Assembly: GCA_027704905.1 (NCBI GenBank)
Contig: CM051022.1
Span: forward strand, 9,904,228 to 9,968,227
Direction: 5' to 3'
Source of the DNA: Muraenolepis orangiensis
Lineage: Eukaryota > Chordata > Actinopteri > Gadiformes > Muraenolepididae
DNA: 64,000 nucleotides
Part shown: positions 45,001 to 57,300 of the stretch, piece after piece
Position numbering within the stretch: position 1 is the stretch's first letter
Layout: each line of letters starts with the position of its first letter
Made by a program: the position numbers and the translations under genes
The notes under the pieces: model-generated
Database searches by the model: none
The model's input: the letters and a program-made list of their open reading frames with translations, nothing else
Told to the model about the DNA's origin: nothing

Positions 45001-48000
45001 CCCAGAGGAGTGGCCACATACAGATGTGTTTAATGTGGATGAATTGAGTGTGGACGATACTAAATCAACACAAAGCCAAACTAATGCAAATCCATTAGAA
45101 CAGGACATGTCAGTGCTCAGTGACACGTCACCAAAAGATCCGTTACAGGGAAAAGAGAGAAATGTGGAAGGTTTGCAACATAAAACAACTAATGATGCCG
45201 ATTCAACACAGGAGGGTGTACAAGTTGAACTTAGCCAAGACATTAAAGAAGAAGAAGGTGATTCAATGCCAAACAATGAAAACGACTTTGAACCTGATCT
45301 GGAGAAGGAAGCCAAGGAACACACATTGATGTATTCAGATGGACATGAGCACTGGTTAGACCCGATCACGCAAGATAAAGAGACACCGATTCAGAGTGAG
45401 ACAGAGGACCCAGGCCTAGAGGTGTTGACCACGGACCAGACATCCACTGCACAGGGGTCATCAACATCAAGTGGAGTAGAGGAAGGTGCTAGCATGAACA
45501 ACACACAGGAGTGTTTAAAAGTGGAACTCAACCAAGACATCAAAGAAGATGAAGGTGAATCAATACCAAACAATGACAACCGTTTTGAACCGGATCTGGT
45601 GAAGGAAGCCAAGCCATTGATTTATTCAGAAGCAAATGAGCATCGGTTAGACCCGATTGCGCAAGATGAAGAACCACAGGTACATGGTGAGACAGAGGAC
45701 CCAGGCCTAGAGGTATTGACCATGGAACAGACATCCGATGCACAGGGGTCATTAAAGTCAAGTGGAGTAGAAGAAGGGGCTAGCTTGAATAACACACAAG
45801 AGGGTGTAAAAGTGGAACTAAGCCAAGACATTAAAGAAGAAGAAGGTGAATCAATGGCAAACAATGACAACCGTTTTGAACCGGATCTGGTGAAGGAAGC
45901 CAAGCCAAAAGCACAAAAGCTGTGGTGGCCGCGGTGGCAGTGGTGGCAGAGGCAACGGTTAGACCCCATTCCAAAACATAAAGAGCAGCAGGTTGAGAGT
46001 GAGACAGAGGACCCAAGCCTAGAGGTGTTGACCACGGACCAGACATCAGATGCACAGGAGTCATCAAAGTCAAGTGGCATAGAGGAAGGAACTAGCGTGA
46101 ATAGCGACATGAAACTATTGACCCCTGAACAGGAGCTGTGCGGAGAAATGAACAATGATAACATACAGCTAACCAACTCATCAGAGCAAATGCCAGGAGA
46201 GGTTTTGAGCGACAATCCCTCATTAGAAAGTCTAGCAAGTGAAATGGGTATGAAGAAAGAAGAGGACAAAGATGGGGAAATCAAACCGGTTCAGACGGAT
46301 GACCGCAAACCTGGTCTCTCGGATGAAGAAGACCTGAAATGTGAAGAGGAGAACCAGTCAAATATTAACAATGACAAAGTTGATACATGCGGGGGTGATG
46401 GCATCACACCACCCGATGATACTATCCAGGAGACACTTGAGGCAGTGACTGGCGTTTCGACGGGCCTTGGACACCCACCTGAGATCTCAGACTTTGAGAA
46501 AGGGGATAGTGAGCAAGGGATTGAAAATGAGCAAATGGAGGCCATCCCAGAGGAGTGGCCACATACAGATCTGTTTAATGTGGATGAATTGAGTGTGGAC
46601 GATACTAAATCAACTAAAAGCCAAACTAATGCAAATCCATTAGAACAGGACATGTCAGTGCTCAGTGACACGTCACCAAAAGATCCGTTACAGGGAAAAG
46701 AGAGAAATGTGGAAGGTTTGCAACATAAAACAACGAATGATGCCGATTCAACACAGAAGGGTGTACAAGTTGAACTTAGCCGAGACATTAAAGAAGAAGA
46801 AGGTGAATCAATGCCAAACAATGAAAACGACTTTGAACCTGATCTGGAGAAGGAAGCCAAGGAACACACATTGATGTATTCAGATGGACATGAGCACTGG
46901 TTAGACCCGATCACGCAAGATAAAGAGACACCGATTCAGAGTGAGACAGAGGACCCAGGCCTAGAGGTGTTGACCACGGACCAGACATCCGATGCACAGG
47001 GGTCATCAACATCAAGTGGAGTAGAGGAAGGTGCTAGCATGGATAAAACACAGGAGTGTTTAAAAGTGGAACTCAACCAAGACATCAAAGAAGATGAAGG
47101 TGAATCAATACCAAACAATGACAACCGTTTTGAACCGGATCTGGTGAAGGAAGCCAAGCCATTGATTTATTCAGAAGCAAATGAGCACCGGTTAGACCCG
47201 ATTGCGCAAGATGAAGAACCACAGGTACATGGTGAGACAGAGGACCCAGGCCTAGAGGTATTGACCACGGACCAGACATCCACTACACAGGGGTCATCAA
47301 AGTCAAGTGGAGTAGAAGAAGGGGCTAGCATGAATAACACACAGGAGGGTGTACAAGTGGAACTCAGCCAAGACATTAAAGAAGAAGAAGGTGAATCAAT
47401 GCCAAACAATGACAACCGTTTTGAACCGGATCTGGTGAAGGAAGCCAAGCCAAAAGCACAAAAGCTGTGGTGGCCGCGGTGGCAGTGGTGGCAGAGGCAA
47501 CGGTTAGACCCCATTCCAAAACATAAAGAGCCACAGGTTGAGAGTGAGACACAGGACCCAGGCCTAGAGGTGTTGACCACGGACCAGACATCAGATGCAC
47601 AGGAGTCATCAAAGACAAGTGGCATAGAGGAAGGAACTAGTGTGAATAGCGACATGAAACTATTGACCCCTGAACAGGAGTTGTGCGGAGAAATGAACAA
47701 TGATAACATACAGCTAACCAACACATCAGAGCAAACACAAGGAGAGGTTTTGAGTGACAATCCCTCATTAGAAAGTCTAGCAAGTGAAATGGGTATGAAG
47801 AAAGAAGAGGACAAAGATGGGGAAATCAATCCGGTTCAGACGGATGACCGCAAACCTGGTCTCTCGGATGAAGAAGACCTGAAATGTGAAGAGGAGAACC
47901 AGTCAAATATTAACAACGAGAAAGTTGATACATGCGGGGGTGATGGCATCACACCACCCGATGACATTATCCAGGAGACACTTGAGGCAGTGACTGGCGT

Positions 48001-50330
48001 TTCGACGGGCCTTGGACACCCACCTGAGATCTCAGACGTTGAGAAAGGGGATAGTGAGCAAGGGATTGAAAATGAGCCAATGGAGGACATCCCAGAGGAG
48101 TGGCCACATACAGATGTGTTGAATGTGGATGAATTGAGTGTGGACGATACTAAATCAACACAAAGCCAATCTAATGCAAATCCATTAGAACAGGACATGT
48201 CAGAGCTCAGTGACAAGTCACCAAAAGATCCGTTACAGGGAAAAGAGAGAAATGTGGAAGGTTTGCAACATAAAACAACTAATGATGCTGATTCAACACA
48301 GGAGGGTGTACAAGTTGAACTTAGCCAAGACATTAAAGAAGAAGAAGGTGATTCAATGCCAAACAATGAAAACAACTTTGAACCTGATCTGGAGAAGGAA
48401 GCCAAGGAACACACATTGATGTATTCAGAAGCACATGAGCACTGGTTAGACACTATCGCGCAAGATGAAGAGCCACAAGTTGAGAGTGAGACAGAGGACC
48501 CAGGCCTAGAGGTGTTGACCACGGACCAGACATCCGATGCACAGGGCTCATCAAAGTCAAGTGGAGTAGAGGAAGGGGCTAGCATGGATAAAACACAGGA
48601 GGGTGTGAAAGTGGAACTCAGCCAAGAAATTAAAGAAGAAGGTGAATCATTACCAAACGATGACAACAGTATTGAACAGGATCTGGGAAAGGAAGTCGAG
48701 CCATTGATTTATTCAGAAGCACATGAATACCTGTTAGAGCTGATTGCGCAAGATGAAGAGCCACAGGTTCAGAGTGAGACAGAGGACCCATACCTAGAGG
48801 CGTTGACCACAAACCAGACACCAGATTTACAGGAGTCATCAAAGTCAAGTGGCATAGAGGAAGGAACTAGTGTGAATAGCGACATGAAACTATTAACCCC
48901 TGAACAGGAGTTGTGCGGAGAAATGAACAATGATAATATACAGCTAACCAACACATCAGAACAAATACCAGGAGAGGTTTTGAGCGAAATACCCTCATTA
49001 AAAAGTCTACCAAGTGAAATGGGTATGAAGAAAGAAGAGGACAAAGATGGAGAAATCAAACCGGTTCAGACGGATGACCGCAAATCTGGTCTCTCAGATG
49101 CAAAAGACCTGAAATGTGAAGAGGAGGCCCAGTCAAATATTAACAACAAGAAAGTTCATACATGCGGGGGTGACGGCATGACACCACCCGATGACATAAT
49201 CCAGGAGACACTTGAGGCAGTGACTGGCGTTTCGACAGGACTTGGACACCCACCTGAGATCTCAGACGTTGAGAAAGGGGATAGTGAGCAAGGGATTGAA
49301 AATGAGCCAATGGAGGCCGTCACAGAGGAGTGGCCACATACAGATGTGTTTAATGTGGATGAATTGAGTGTGGACGATACTAATTCAACACAAAGCCAAA
49401 CTAATGCAAATCCATTAGAACAGGACATGTCAGAGCTCAGTGACACGTCACCAAAAGATCCGTTACAGGGAAAAGAGAGAAATGTGGAAGGTTTGCAACA
49501 TAAAACAACTAATGATGCCGATTCAACACAGGAGGGTGTACAAGTTGAACTTAGCCAAGAAATTAAAGAAGAAGAAGGTGAATCAATGCCAAACAATGAA
49601 AACAACTTTGAACCTGATCTGGAGAAGGAAGCCAAGACAGAAGCACAAAAGCTGTGGTGGCAGTGGTGGCAGAGGCAACGGTTAGACCCCATTCCAAAAC
49701 ATAAAGAGCCACAGGTTGAGAGTGAGACAGAGGACCCAAGCCTAGAGGTGTTGACCACGGACCAGACATCCGATGCACAGGAGTCATCAACATCAAGTGG
49801 AGTAGAGGAAGGTGCTAGCATGAATAACACACAGGAGTGTTTAAAAGTAGAACTCAACCAAGACATCAAAGAAGATGAAGGTGAATCAATACCAAACAAT
49901 GACAACAGTTTTGAACAGGATCTGGGGAAGGAAGCCAAGCCATTGATTTATTCAGAAGCAAATGAGCATCGGTTAGACCCGATTGCGCAAGATGAAGAAC
50001 CACAGGTACATGGTGAGACAGAGGACCCAGGCCTAGAGGTATTTACAACGGACCAGACATCCACTACACAGGGGTCATTAAAGTCAAGTGGAGTAGAAGA
50101 AGGGGCTAGCATGAATAACACACAGGAGGGTGAACAAGTGGAACTCAGCCAAGACATTAAAGAAGAAGAAGAAGGTGATTCAATGCCAAACAATGAAAAC
50201 AACTTTGAACCTAATCTGGAGAAGGAAGCCAAGGAACAGACATTGATGTATTCAGAAGCACATGAGCACTGGTTAGACCCGATCGCGCAAGATGAAGAGC
50301 CACAGGTTGAGAGTGAGACAGAGGACCCAG
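21047..50330 (+). CDS. ppp1r3a-like: Exon 4, 29.3-kb uninterrupted repeat reading frame
   Basis: About 9,760 codons run without a stop or frameshift to the assembly gap. The first methionine codon after the TGA is at 21,086, but nothing suggests real initiation there; the frame simply continues from upstream. Content in order: three short modules; a fourth Lys-rich variant (near 21,476, VFRVRQKAKNKRKSHRFRL); a Trp-rich segment (22,217-22,261); then 21 long modules (22.4-50 kb) with one to several short modules between them. From 34.9 kb on, extra short modules bring WWPRWQWWQRQR inserts and VHGETEDP variants. The protein is acidic, low in complexity and probably disordered. Each long module keeps two Cys, in DLKCEEE and DTCGGDG. 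The function is unknown. A long acidic spacer or scaffold tethered to glycogen by the CBM21 domain is the simplest inference. Confidence 0.85.
22217..22261 (+). repeat. Trp-rich insert, founder-like version
   Basis: Encodes WWQWWQWWQRQW inside a short module, from repeated tggtggcaa/tggtggcag triplets. Related inserts (WWPRWQWWQRQR) start near 34,925, 39,878, 44,086, 45,922 and 47,468. Shorter or mutated forms start near 49,655 (WWQWWQRQR) and 62,668 (RWPRWQWW). It is the only strongly hydrophobic/aromatic element of the array. Confidence 0.85.
40440..40475 (+). repeat. In-frame recombination junction truncating a long module
   Basis: The long module that starts near 39,950 breaks off after EISDVEKG and continues at once with HRLDPIAQDEEQKVHGETED, the end of a short module. 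About 190 residues of the usual long-module sequence are missing. The downstream part matches the module at 34,640-34,750, including its rare LTMEQTSDAQ variant. The join keeps the reading frame. Confidence 0.8.
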
Positions 50331-51330
50331 NNNNNNNNNNNNNNNNNNNNNNNNNNNNNNNNNNNNNNNNNNNNNNNNNNNNNNNNNNNNNNNNNNNNNN
50401 NNNNNNNNNNNNNNNNNNNNNNNNNNNNNNNNNNNNNNNNNNNNNNNNNNNNNNNNNNNNNNNNNNNNNNNNNNNNNNNNNNNNNNNNNNNNNNNNNNNN
50501 NNNNNNNNNNNNNNNNNNNNNNNNNNNNNNNNNNNNNNNNNNNNNNNNNNNNNNNNNNNNNNNNNNNNNNNNNNNNNNNNNNNNNNNNNNNNNNNNNNNN
50601 NNNNNNNNNNNNNNNNNNNNNNNNNNNNNNNNNNNNNNNNNNNNNNNNNNNNNNNNNNNNNNNNNNNNNNNNNNNNNNNNNNNNNNNNNNNNNNNNNNNN
50701 NNNNNNNNNNNNNNNNNNNNNNNNNNNNNNNNNNNNNNNNNNNNNNNNNNNNNNNNNNNNNNNNNNNNNNNNNNNNNNNNNNNNNNNNNNNNNNNNNNNN
50801 NNNNNNNNNNNNNNNNNNNNNNNNNNNNNNNNNNNNNNNNNNNNNNNNNNNNNNNNNNNNNNNNNNNNNNNNNNNNNNNNNNNNNNNNNNNNNNNNNNNN
50901 NNNNNNNNNNNNNNNNNNNNNNNNNNNNNNNNNNNNNNNNNNNNNNNNNNNNNNNNNNNNNNNNNNNNNNNNNNNNNNNNNNNNNNNNNNNNNNNNNNNN
51001 NNNNNNNNNNNNNNNNNNNNNNNNNNNNNNNNNNNNNNNNNNNNNNNNNNNNNNNNNNNNNNNNNNNNNNNNNNNNNNNNNNNNNNNNNNNNNNNNNNNN
51101 NNNNNNNNNNNNNNNNNNNNNNNNNNNNNNNNNNNNNNNNNNNNNNNNNNNNNNNNNNNNNNNNNNNNNNNNNNNNNNNNNNNNNNNNNNNNNNNNNNNN
51201 NNNNNNNNNNNNNNNNNNNNNNNNNNNNNNNNNNNNNNNNNNNNNNNNNNNNNNNNNNNNNNNNNNNNNNNNNNNNNNNNNNNNNNNNNNNNNNNNNNNN
51301 NNNNNNNNNNNNNNNNNNNNNNNNNNNNNN
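50331..51330. other. Assembly gap (1,000 N)
   Basis: Exactly 1,000 N, a conventional placeholder, so the true missing length is unknown. Array sequence lies on both sides. The coding frame changes register across it only because 1,000 is not a multiple of three. The apparent stop at 51,356-51,358 in the upstream frame is an artefact of this. Confidence 0.98.
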
Positions 51331-54300
51331 GAGAGTGAGACAGAGGACCCAGGCCTAGAGGTGTTGACCACGGACCAGACATCCGATGCACAGGGCTCAT
51401 CAAAGTCAAGTGGAGTAGAGGAAGGGGCTAGCATGGATAAAACACAGGAGGGTGTGAAAGTGGAACTCAGCCAAGAAATTAAAGAAGAAGAAGGTGAATC
51501 AACACCAAACAATGACAACAGTATTGAACAGGATCTGGGGAAGGAAGATGAGCCATTGATTTATTCAGAAGCACATGAATACCTGTTAGAGTTGATTGTG
51601 CAAGATGAAGAGCCACAGGTTCAGAGTGAGACAGAGGACCCATACCTAGAGGTGTTGACCACAAACCAGACATCAGATGCACAGGAGTCATCAAAGTCAA
51701 GTGGCATAGAGGAAGGAACTAGCGTGAAAAGCGACATTAAACTATTGACCCCTGAACAGGAGTTGTGCGGAGAAATGAACAATGATAACATACAGCTAAC
51801 CAACACATCAGAGCAAACGCCAGGAGAGGTTTTGAGCGACAATCCCTCATTAAAAAGTCTAGCAAGTGAAATGGGTATGAAGAAAGAAGAGGACAAAGAT
51901 GGGGAAATCAAACCGGTTCAGACGGATGACCGCAAATCTGGTCTCTCTGATGCAGAAGACCTGAAATGTGAAGAGGAGGCCCAGTCGTATATTAACAATG
52001 ACAAAGTTGATACATGCGGGGGTGATGGCATCACACCACCTGATGACATAATCCAGGAGACACTTGAGGCAGTGACTGGCGTTTCGACGGGCCTTGGACA
52101 CCCACCTGAGATCTCAGACGTTGAGAAAGGGGATAGTGAGCAAGGGATTGAAAATGAGCAAATGGAGGCCATCCCAGAGGAGTGGCCACATACAGATTTG
52201 TTGAATGTGGATGAATTGAGTGTGGACGATACTAATTCAACACAAAGCCAATCGAATGCAAATCCATTAGAACAGGACATGTCAGTGCTCAGTGACAAGT
52301 CACCAAAAGATCCGTTACAGGGAAAAGAGAGAAATGTGGAAGGTTTGCAACATAAAACAACTAATGATGCCGATTCAACACAGGAGGGTGTACAAGTTGA
52401 ACTTAGCCAAGACATTAAAGAAGAAGAAGGTGATTCAATGCCAAACAATGAAAACAACTTTGAACCTGATCTGGAGAAGGAAGCAAAGGAACACACATTG
52501 ATGTATTCAGAAGCACATGAGCACTGGTTAGACCCAATCACGCAAGATGAAGAGCCACAGGTTGAGAGTGAGACAGAGGACCCAGGCCTAGAGGTGTTGA
52601 CCACGGACCAGACATCCGATGCACAGGGCTCATCAAAGTCAAGTGGAGTAGAGGAAGGGGCTAGCATGGATAAAACACAGGAGGGTGTGAAAGTGGAACT
52701 CAGCCAAGAAATTAAAGAAGAAGAAGGTGAATCAATACTAAACAATGACAACAGTATTGAACAGGATCTGGGGAAGGAAGATGAGCCATTGATTTATTCA
52801 GAAGCACATGAATACCTGTTAGAGTTGATTGTGCAAGCTGAAGAGCCACAGGTTCAGAGTGAGACAGAGGACCCATACCTAGAGGCGTTGACCACAAACC
52901 AGACATCAGATGCACAGGAGTCATCAAAGTCAAGTGGCATAGAGGAAGGAACTAGTGTGAATAGCGACATGAAACTATTGACCCCTGAACAGGAGTTGTG
53001 CGGAGAAATTAACAATGATAACATACAGCTAACCAACACATCAGAGCAAACACCAGGAGAGGTTTTGAGCGACAATCCCTCATTAAAAAGTCTAGCAAGT
53101 GAAATGGGTATGAAGAAAGAAGAGGACAAAGATGGGGAAATCAAACCGGTTCAGACGGATGACCGCAAATCTGGTCTCTCTGATGCAGAAGACCTGAAAT
53201 GTGAAGAGGAGGCCCAGTCGTATATTAACAATGACAAAGTTGATACATGCGGGGGTGATGGCATCACACCACCCGATGACATTATCCAGGAGACACTTGA
53301 GGCAGTGACTGGCGTTTCGACGGGCCTTGGACACCCACCTGAGATCTCAGACGTTGAGAAAGGGGATAGTGAGCAAGGGATTGAAAATGAGCAAATGGAG
53401 GCCATCACAGAGGAGTGGCCACATACAGATTTGTTGAATGTGGATGAATTGAGTGTGGATGATACTAAATTAACACAAAGCCAAACTAATGCAAATCCAT
53501 TAGAACAGGACATGTCAGAGCTCAGTGACACGTCACCAAAAGATCCGTTACAGGGAAAAGAGAGAAATGTGGAAGGTTTGCAACATAAAACAACTAATGA
53601 TGCTGATTCAACACAGAAGGGTGTACAAGTTGAACTTAGCCAAGACATTAAAGAAGAAGAAGGTGATTCAATGCCAAACAATGAAAACGACTTTGAACCT
53701 GATCTGGAGAAGGAAGCCAAGGAACACACATTGATGTATTCAGAAGCACATGAGCACTGGTTAGACCCGATCGTGCAAGATGAAGAGCCACAGGTTGAGA
53801 GTGAGACAGAGGACCCAGGCCTAGAGGTGTTGACCACGGACCAGACATCCGATGCACAGGGCTCATCAAAGTCAAGTGGAGTAGAGGAAGGGGCTAGCAT
53901 GGATAAAACACAGGAGGGTGTGAAAGTGGAACTCAGCCAAGAAATTAAAGAAGAAGAAGGTGAATCAACACCAAACAATGACAACAGTATTGAACAGGAT
54001 CTGGGGAAGGAAGATGAGCCATTGATTTATTCAGAAGCACATGAATACCTGTTAGAGTTGATTGTGCAAGATGAAGAGCCACAGGTTCAGAGTGAGACAG
54101 AGGACCCATACCTAGAGGTGTTGACCACAAACCAGACATCAGATGCACAGGAGTCATCAAAGTCAAGTGGCATAGAGGAAGGAACTAGCGTGAAAAGCGA
54201 CATTAAACTATTGACCCCTGAACAGGAGTTGTGCGGAGAAATGAACAATGATAACATACAGCTAACCAACACATCAGAGCAAACGCCAGGAGAGGTTTTG

Positions 54301-57300
54301 AGCGACAATCCCTCATTAAAAAGTCTAGCAAGTGAAATGGGTATGAAGAAAGAAGAGGACAAAGATGGAGAAATCAAACCGGTTCAGACGGATGACCGCA
54401 AATCTGGTCTCTCTGATGCAGAAGACCTGAAATGTGAAGAGGAGGCCCAGTCGTATATTAACAATGACAAAGTTGATACATGCGGGGGTGATGGCATCAC
54501 ACCACCTGATGACATAATCCAGGAGACACTTGAGGCAGTGACTGGCGTTTCGACGGGCCTTGGACACCCACCTGAGATCTCAGACGTTGAGAAAGGGGAT
54601 AGTGAGCAAGGGATTGAAAATGAGCAAATGGAGGCCATCACAGAGGAGTGGCCACATACAGATTTGTTGAATGTGGATGAATTGAGTGTGGACGATACTA
54701 ATTCAACACAAAGCCAATCGAATGCAAATCCATTAGAACAGGACATGTCAGTGCTCAGTGACACGTCACCAAAAGATCCGTTACAGGGAAAAGAGAGAAA
54801 TGTGGAAGGTTTGCAACATAAAACAACTAATGATGCCGATTCAACACAGGAGGGTGTACAAGTTGAACTTAGCCAAGACATTAAAGAAGAAGAAGGTGAT
54901 TCAATGCCAAACAATGAAAACAACTTTGAACCTGATCTGGAGAAGGAAGCAAAGGAACACACATTGATGTATTCAGAAGCACATGAGCACTGGTTAGACC
55001 CAATCACGCAAGATGAAGAGCCACAGGTTGAGAGTGAGACAGAGGACCCAGGCCTAGAGGTGTTGACCACGGACCAGACATCCGATGCACAGGGCTCATC
55101 AAAGTCAAGTGGAGTAGAGGAAGGGGCTAGCATGGATAAAACACAGGAGGGTGTGAAAGTGGAACTCAGCCAAGAAATTAAAGAAGAAGAAGGTGAATCA
55201 ATACTAAACAATGACAACAGTATTGAACAGGATCTGGGGAAGGAAGATGAGCCATTGATTTATTCAGAAGCACATGAATACCTGTTAGAGTTGATTGTGC
55301 AAGCTGAAGAGCCACAGGTTCAGAGTGAGACAGAGGACCCATACCTAGAGGCGTTGACCACAAACCAGACATCAGATGCACAGGAGTCATCAAAGTCAAG
55401 TGGCATAGAGGAAGGAACTAGTGTGAATAGCGACATGAAACTATTGACCCCTGAACAGGAGTTGTGCGGAGAAATTAACAATGATAACATACAGCTAACC
55501 AACACATCAGAGCAAACACCAGGAGAGGTTTTGAGCGACAATCCCTCATTAAAAAGTCTAGCAAGTGAAATGGGTATGAAGAAAGAAGAGGACAAAGATG
55601 GGGAAATCAAACCGGTTCAGACGGATGACCGCAAATCTGGTCTCTCTGATGCAGAAGACCTGAAATGTGAAGAGGAGGCCCAGTCGTATATTAACAATGA
55701 CAAAGTTCATACATGCGGTGGTGATGGCATCACACCACCCGATGACATTATCCAGGAGACACTTGAGGCAGTGACTGGCGTTTCGACGGGCCTTGGACAC
55801 CCACCTGAGATCTCAGACGTTGAGAAAGGGGATAGTGAGCAAGGGATTGAAAATGAGCCAATGGAGGCCATCACAGAGGAGTGGCCACATACAGATGTGT
55901 TTAATGTGGATGAATTGAGTGTGGACGATACTAATTCTACACAAAGCCAATCTAATGCAAATCCATTAGAACAGGACATGTCAGAGCTCAGTGACAAGTC
56001 ACCAAAAGATCCGTTACAGGGAAAAGAGAGAAATGTGGAAGGTTTGCAACATAAAACAACTAATGATGCCGATACAACACAGGAGGGTGTACAAGTTGAA
56101 CTTAGCCAAGACATTAAAGAAGAAGAAGGTGATTCAATGCCAAACAATGAAAACAACTTTGAACCTGATCTGGAGAAGGAAGCAAAGGAACACACATTGA
56201 TGTATTCAGAAGCACATGAGCACTGGTTAGACCCAATCACGCAAGATGAAGAGCCACAGGTTGAGAGTGAGACAGAGGACCCAGGCCTAGAGGTGTTGAC
56301 CACGGACCAGACATCCGATGCACAGGGCTCATCAAAGTCAAGTGGAGTAGAGGAAGGAGCTAGCATGGATAAAACACAGGAGGGTGTGAAAGTGGAACTC
56401 AGCCAAGAAATTAAAGAAGAAGAAGGTGAATCAATACTAAACAATGACAACAGTATTGAACAGGATCTGGGGAAGGAAGATGAGCCATTGATTTATTCAG
56501 AAGCACATGAATACCTGTTAGAGTTGATTGTGCAAGATGAAGAGCCACAGGTTCAGAGTGAGACAGAGGACCCATACCTAGAGGTGTTGACCACAAACCA
56601 GACATCAGATGCACAGGAGTCATCAAAGTCAAGTGGCATAGAGGAAGGAACTAGTGTGAATAGCGACATGAAACTATTGACCCCTGAACAGGAGTTGTGC
56701 AGAGAAATGAACAATGATAACATACAGCTAACCAACACATCAGAGCAAACACCAGGAGAGGTTTTGAGCGACAATCCCTCATTAAAAATTCTAGCAAGTG
56801 AAATGGGTATGAAGAAAGAAGAGGACAAAGATGGGGAAATCAAACCGGTTCAGATGGATGACCGCAAATCTGGTCTCTCTGATGCAGAAGACCTGAAATG
56901 TGAAGAGGAGGCCCAGTCGTATATTAACAATGACAAAGTTGATACATGCGGGGGTGATGGCATCACACCACCCGATGACATTATCCAGGAGACAATTGAG
57001 GCAGTGACTGGCGTTTCGACGGGCCTTGGACAACTACCTGAGATCTCAGACGTTGAGAAAGGGGATAGTGAGCAAGGGATTGAAAATGAGCCAATGGAGG
57101 CCATCACAGAGGAGTGGCCACATACAGATTTGTTGAATGTGGATGAATTGAGTGTGGACGATACTAATTCAACACAAAGCCAATTGAATGCAAATCCATT
57201 AGAACAGGACATGTCAGAGCTCAGTGACAAGTCACCAAAAGATCCGTTACAGGGAAAAGAGAGAAATGTGGAAGGTTTGCAACATAAAACAACTAATGAT

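Larger units (their letters stand above)
22962..56200 (+). repeat. Large-scale duplication within the array (22.9-25.7 kb and 53.5-56.2 kb)
   Basis: About 2.7 kb beginning at 22.9 kb and at 53.5 kb carry the same variants in the same order at an offset of 30,563 bp. The first full unit after the gap (51.3-52.9 kb) also resembles 23.2-24.8 kb. The coordinates given span both copies. Confidence 0.7.

Noticed and set aside
51338..51358. Natural C-terminus of the long frame just after the gap
   Set aside because: The stop appears only because the 1,000-N placeholder shifts the frame. The repeat's own frame continues open after the gap.
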